NCBI GenBank assembly: GCA_902984215.1
Contig: CADWAF010003578.1
Coordinates: 1 to 16,245, forward strand
DNA from: Willaertia magna
Taxonomy: Eukaryota; Heterolobosea; Eutetramitea; Acrasida; Naegleriidae
Reading direction: 5' to 3'
Length of the DNA: 16,245 bases
The notes under the pieces were generated by a model. That model saw only the letters and a list, made by a program, of their open reading frames with translations. It made no database searches and was not told the DNA's origin. Made by a program: the position numbers and the translations under genes. How positions within the stretch are numbered: the stretch's first letter is position 1; the number at the start of each line of letters is the position of its first letter. Shown piece after piece: positions 15,075 through 16,245 of this stretch.

Positions 15075-16238
15075 TTATTTATAATAAATTAAATAAGTAG
15101 GATAAGCACGACTGTTCGCATAAATAATATAAACATCACTACCTCCAGTATTACCTTTAACACTGTCATATCTAATTGGAGGTTTAGTATTTGTTTTAAT
15201 TGGAGGAATAACTAAACTATTGTCACTTGGAATTTGAATATAATCCCCTAACAATACTTCTGCCAAGAAAAATACCTTACAACCAAGTTGATTGTCAGTA
15301 AAAGCATAACCATTTGAATAGGAAGCATTGCAAGCAAAATAAGTTCCTTTGCCCCACATTCCAGCTGCAGAGAAACGAGTATCAAAACCATCTTGGCCAT
15401 TATAAATAAATTCTGGATCAGTTGCTCTTGTGCCATGGAAGAGTTGAACGACATTAGTTGTTCCATTATTTTGTTCACTTATACGTTCAACTTCATTTCT
15501 GAAACTTTTATATAAAACCTTATTTTGAATACGTTCAATTTTAATTACTGTTGCATTAGGTAATGTTATTCTTATTTTATTTAACACACCTTGATATTCT
15601 TGAGAATTAATATTTAATTCTACTTTCTTCAAGTTATCCGTTTGTTGTTCCCAATGTGATGGATAAACATTATTCACTGCAATTACTGGATTGTTTACAA
15701 TTTCGTCAGTTAAATACTTTTTAAATTTGTCAACTGTGGTAATAAATCCAGAAACAGTAATTGTATTTTGATTTTGTTGGAAAGTTAACTTTTTCTCAAA
15801 TATTTTATGTTTTTGTAATAATTGATTAACTAAATTCATAGTTGCTAAGGCTGGAAGTTTTTCAATTTTAATTAATTGTTGCATTTTGTTTTGGTGACAA
15901 ATCTTAAAGTTTGTAATATTATTCTTTTCACCAATAATTGATAATAAATTCTTCTTTTCTATGATACTAGTAGTTTTCTTTTCTGTTTTGCGAACTGTAT
16001 ATGGTAATGTTGAACTCTTTGCAATAGCAAAATAATCAGCATTACAAACACAACTTAAATTTCCTTGTTGCTCATTAATAACATATAATAAGTCACCCTT
16101 CTTTAAAGGAGGGGAAGAACAGTCAACATTACAAATTCTAATATCATGAACTTCATTTCTAATTACTTCTCTTTTGTATTGAGTTTTAGTATTGTATTGG
16201 AAATGTCCATTATTATTAAAAGCAACACGATATCCCAT
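15075..16238 (-). CDS. PARP-family ADP-ribosyltransferase (H-Y-V type)
   Basis: This protein of at least 387 residues has a C-terminal PARP catalytic domain (about 212-387). The usual entry is present (EYQGVLNKIRITLPNATVI, KIERIQNKVLY), then LFHGTR with the NAD-binding His268, GKGTYFA with Tyr300, SYSNGYAF, RYDSVKGNTGGSD, and VYIIYANSRAYPTYLI. The third triad position, Glu in poly-ADP-ribose makers, is Val369. The H-Y-V triad predicts mono-ADP-ribosylation or no activity, as in the PARP10/12/14 group. Upstream, residues about 115-185 (LTFQQNQNTITVSGF, KFKKYLTDEI) resemble a KH/RRM-like fold. Residues 30-85 (GDLLYVINEQQGNLSCVCNADYF) suggest a small β-barrel, perhaps SH3-like. I take the ATG at 16236-16238, but the frame stays open to the window edge, so the true start may lie beyond. 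Confidence 0.88.
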   Translation of the reverse strand: MGYRVAFNNNGHFQYNTKTQYKREVIRNEVHDIRICNVDCSSPPLKKGDLLYVINEQQGNLSCVCNADYFAIAKSSTLPYTVRKTEKKTTSIIEKKNLLSIIGEKNNITNFKICHQNKMQQLIKIEKLPALATMNLVNQLLQKHKIFEKKLTFQQNQNTITVSGFITTVDKFKKYLTDEIVNNPVIAVNNVYPSHWEQQTDNLKKVELNINSQEYQGVLNKIRITLPNATVIKIERIQNKVLYKSFRNEVERISEQNNGTTNVVQLFHGTRATDPEFIYNGQDGFDTRFSAAGMWGKGTYFACNASYSNGYAFTDNQLGCKVFFLAEVLLGDYIQIPSDNSLVIPPIKTNTKPPIRYDSVKGNTGGSDVYIIYANSRAYPTYLIYYK

Positions 16239-16245
16239 ATCTTCT

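Noticed and set aside
1..16245. CRISPR arrays, tRNA or rRNA genes, prophage or bacterial operons
   Set aside because: No regularly spaced repeats, cloverleaf-like sequence or rRNA segments were seen, and the splicing and protein set are eukaryotic.

Overview
The window is AT-rich nuclear DNA of a free-living protist. The best guess is a heterolobosean amoeba such as Naegleria. The reasons are compact, mostly intron-poor genes, short GT-AG introns, TAA stops that often overlap an AATAAA poly(A) signal, an F-box/leucine-rich-repeat gene of the 'NLKxLKxLxISNCxxITGE' style, Gα-like GTPases, and clear eukaryotic RFC4, PARP and histone-deacetylase-family genes. The organism call is inference.

Layout, left to right. 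Bases 1-1122 hold no intact gene: two copies of an AT palindrome, a decayed DNA-methyltransferase-like gene interrupted by in-frame TAA codons, and a glycine-rich ORF without a start followed by a perfect hairpin. Then come a Gα-like gene (minus, 1123-2310) and, diverging from it, an F-box/LRR gene (plus, 2414-4198). A conserved leader precedes an unrecognised nuclear, transcription-factor-like gene (plus, 4762-6003). A small frameshifted ORF (minus, 6166-6481) faces away from RFC4 (plus, two exons, 6577-7719). RFC4 has a palindromic E2F-like element just before its start. A MITE-like or hairpin element (7824-7988) comes next. It is followed by a two-exon class IV-type histone deacetylase (8045-9069) and a GNAT acetyltransferase (9222-9893), both plus. 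A second Gα-like copy (plus, 10028-11212) converges on a second copy of the nuclear protein (minus, 11480-12733). The right end has a secreted PQQ-type β-propeller protein (plus, 13453-14802) and a PARP-domain mono-ART-like protein (minus, 15075-16238, possibly running off the edge).

The main structural feature is a pair of interlocking inverted duplications. The two Gα genes are inverted copies of each other, as are the two leader-plus-nuclear-protein units. The two pairs have different centres (about 6168 and 8744), so one inversion of a single block does not explain them. The Gα copies are a mosaic: long identical stretches alternate with sharply diverged ones, and the diverged ones fall on the P-loop and switch II. 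Both have lost the residues that normally catalyse GTP hydrolysis. The genes do not look like one pathway. RFC4 serves DNA replication, the deacetylase and acetyltransferase may act on acetyl-lysine or other amines, and the rest look like signalling or lineage-specific genes.
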